Shown in pieces: positions 6,228-7,129 of a DNA stretch of 7,129 nt (the first letter of the stretch is position 1; every line of letters starts with the position of its first letter). Made by a program: the position numbers and the translations under genes. The notes under the pieces were generated by a model. The model was not told the DNA's origin. It ran no database searches and was given only the letters and a program-made list of their open reading frames with translations. Origin of the DNA: Duncaniella sp. (GTDB lineage Bacteria; Bacteroidota; Bacteroidia; Bacteroidales; Muribaculaceae); assembly GCA_029052375.1 (NCBI GenBank), contig JAIDJD010000452.1, forward strand, positions 1-7,129, read 5' to 3'.

Positions 6228-7129
6228 CTATCTGGCTATCTTCAGGCGAGAGGCCACGGCTATTGTGGCCGTGCAGCAGAGTATGGTCCAGAGGAAGAAC
6301 CAGCGGTAGCCCGCAATATCGGCTATCCATCCCGCCGCCATGCCCGGGAGCATCATGCCGAGGGCCATGAAGCCCGTGCAGATAGAGTAGTGGGCCGTGG
6401 CAAACTCACCCTCCGAAAACCGTATGAGGTAGAGCATATATGCGGTGAAGCCGAATCCGTAGCCAAACTGCTCTACGAAGATGCAGATGTCTATGACAGC
6501 CATCGAGGGAGCCTGGGCATAGCTGAGGTAGACGAAGGTGAGGCACGTCAGCGACATACTCCATGCCATCGGGCGCATCCAGAACCTGAGCCCCCTGCGG
6601 GCCACGAGGATGCCTCCGATGATGCCTCCGAGCGTCAGGCCGATGATGCCCACGGTGCCGTAGGCCCATCCTACCTGAGAGGTGGTGAGTCCGAGGCCTC
6701 CCTTCTCCACGGGGTCGAGCAGGAACGGGGTGATGAGCTTGACCAGCTGAGCTTCCGGCAGGCGGTAGAGGAGCATGAAGGCGATGGCCATGGCCGTCTG
6801 AGGCTTGCGGAAGAAGCTTGCAAACACCTTGCCGAACTCGCGGGCTATCTCCGAGGGGGTGTTCTTGCGGGCAGGCTGTGTCTCGGCCTTGGGCAGAGAC
6901 CACGCGTGGTAGAGCGCAAAGATGAGGAAGAGGGCCGAGAGCAGGTAGAACACCATCCTCCATGCCAGCGCTATGTCGCCCGTGCGGGTCTCAATCTCGC
7001 CGGCCGCTACAACGAGGGCTCCCTGGCCCACTACCGAGGCTATGCGGTAGAATGTCGAGCGTATGCCTACTTATAAAGACTGCTGGTGCTCGTCGAGGTC
7101 GAGCATATTGTATCCGTCGGCAGCTATGT
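6228..7129 (-). CDS. AmpG/MurT-like MFS permease, 5' partial, in-frame stop
   Basis: This is an inner-membrane major facilitator resembling the muropeptide permease AmpG; about 300 codons are visible and roughly the first third is off the window. The reading frame stays open from the window edge as IAADGYNMLDLDEHQQSL, meets TAA at 7073-7071, then continues as VGIRSTFYRIASVVGQGALVV. Both sides belong to one protein, because acidic-DGY...QQ followed by VGIRSTFYR is a familiar contiguous stretch of this family. Later segments include LLYRLPEAQLVKLITPFLLD, a glycine-rich helix (GTVGIIGLTLGGIIGGI), FVEQFGYGFGFTAYMLYL and TAHYSICTGFMALGMMLPG. The last 267 codons could start at GTG 7031, but that would lack the first helices and is unlikely to be the real start. 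With NamZ and a MurK-like kinase downstream, MurNAc or a muropeptide is the likely substrate, as for MurT of Tannerella forsythia. Whether the gene is broken in the organism is unresolved. Confidence 0.8.
7071..7073 (-). other. In-frame TAA interrupting the permease gene
   Basis: The codons around the stop read CAG CAG TCT TTA, TAA, GTA GGC ATA CGC. A single change of the third base to C (TAA to TAC) gives SLYVGIRSTFYR, so one substitution restores the frame without an indel. Only 56 bases remain to the window edge, and the opposite edge carries error-containing adapter sequence, so a sequencing or assembly error is at least as likely as a true nonsense mutation. Confidence 0.75.

Noticed and set aside
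6181..6330. A longer start for the DUF1343 gene, adding 50 residues.
   Set aside because: The added residues overlap the permease 3' end in another frame and would bury the lipoprotein signal peptide that begins at 6180.
6198..7076. A 292-codon plus-strand open frame opposite the permease.
   Set aside because: Its composition is a mirror of the permease codons (many Glu, Gly, Arg, His) and it has no family motif.
7110..7129. The right end contains CGTCGGCAGC, which resembles the Nextera read-1 adapter, and TATAAAGAC at 7073-7081 resembles the Tn5 mosaic end.
   Set aside because: The minus-strand translation through this region is sensible AmpG-family protein (IAADGYNMLDLDEHQQ) in frame with the rest, and the match to the adapter breaks down after about ten bases. 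The similarity is coincidental.

Overview
The window is a stretch of high-GC bacterial chromosome in which every supported gene lies on the minus strand. It is best read as a member of the phylum Bacteroidota, probably order Bacteroidales. The clues are two promoters of the Bacteroidota type (TTTG or a near match, 20 bases, then TAnnTTTG), an FtsX-DUF3098 gene pair, a Bacteroidota-style LptB and uridine kinase, a lipoprotein-type DUF1343 protein, and an intergenic tract of TTGAAAG/TTGAGAG heptads. I cannot name the genus. GC-rich codon use makes many long antisense frames look open; I do not consider any of them real.

In transcription order (right to left), the first block, 7129 down to 2835, looks like one peptidoglycan-salvage operon. 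It holds an AmpG/MurT-like major facilitator permease (5' end outside the window and interrupted by an in-frame stop), a DUF1343/NamZ-type exo-N-acetylmuramidase lipoprotein, a BadF/BadG-type sugar kinase that fits MurNAc kinase (MurK), and an AraJ-like MFS transporter. The muramidase stop and kinase start overlap as ATGA, the other gaps are about 50 bases, and I found no internal promoter. The inferred logic is that NamZ frees MurNAc outside the inner membrane, the permease brings it in and the kinase phosphorylates it. The expected next enzyme, the MurNAc-6-phosphate etherase MurQ, is not in the window. The AraJ-like protein would be an efflux or exchange partner of unknown substrate.

The second block starts from a promoter embedded in the 3' end of araJ. 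It comprises uridine kinase (udk) and the ATPase of the lipopolysaccharide exporter (lptB). A striking low-complexity inverted-repeat tract (about 1192-1341) follows, running into the lptB stop codon. The third block has its own promoter at 1141-1172 and holds ftsX and a truncated DUF3098 gene.

Both ends need care. Bases 1-32 are not genomic: they match the reverse-oriented Nextera (Tn5) read-2 transposase adapter at 29 of 32 positions, so the DUF3098 gene really ends near base 33. Near the right end the permease has a stop codon that one base change would remove. The window therefore looks like the full extent of, or one end of, a metagenomic contig with error-prone termini.
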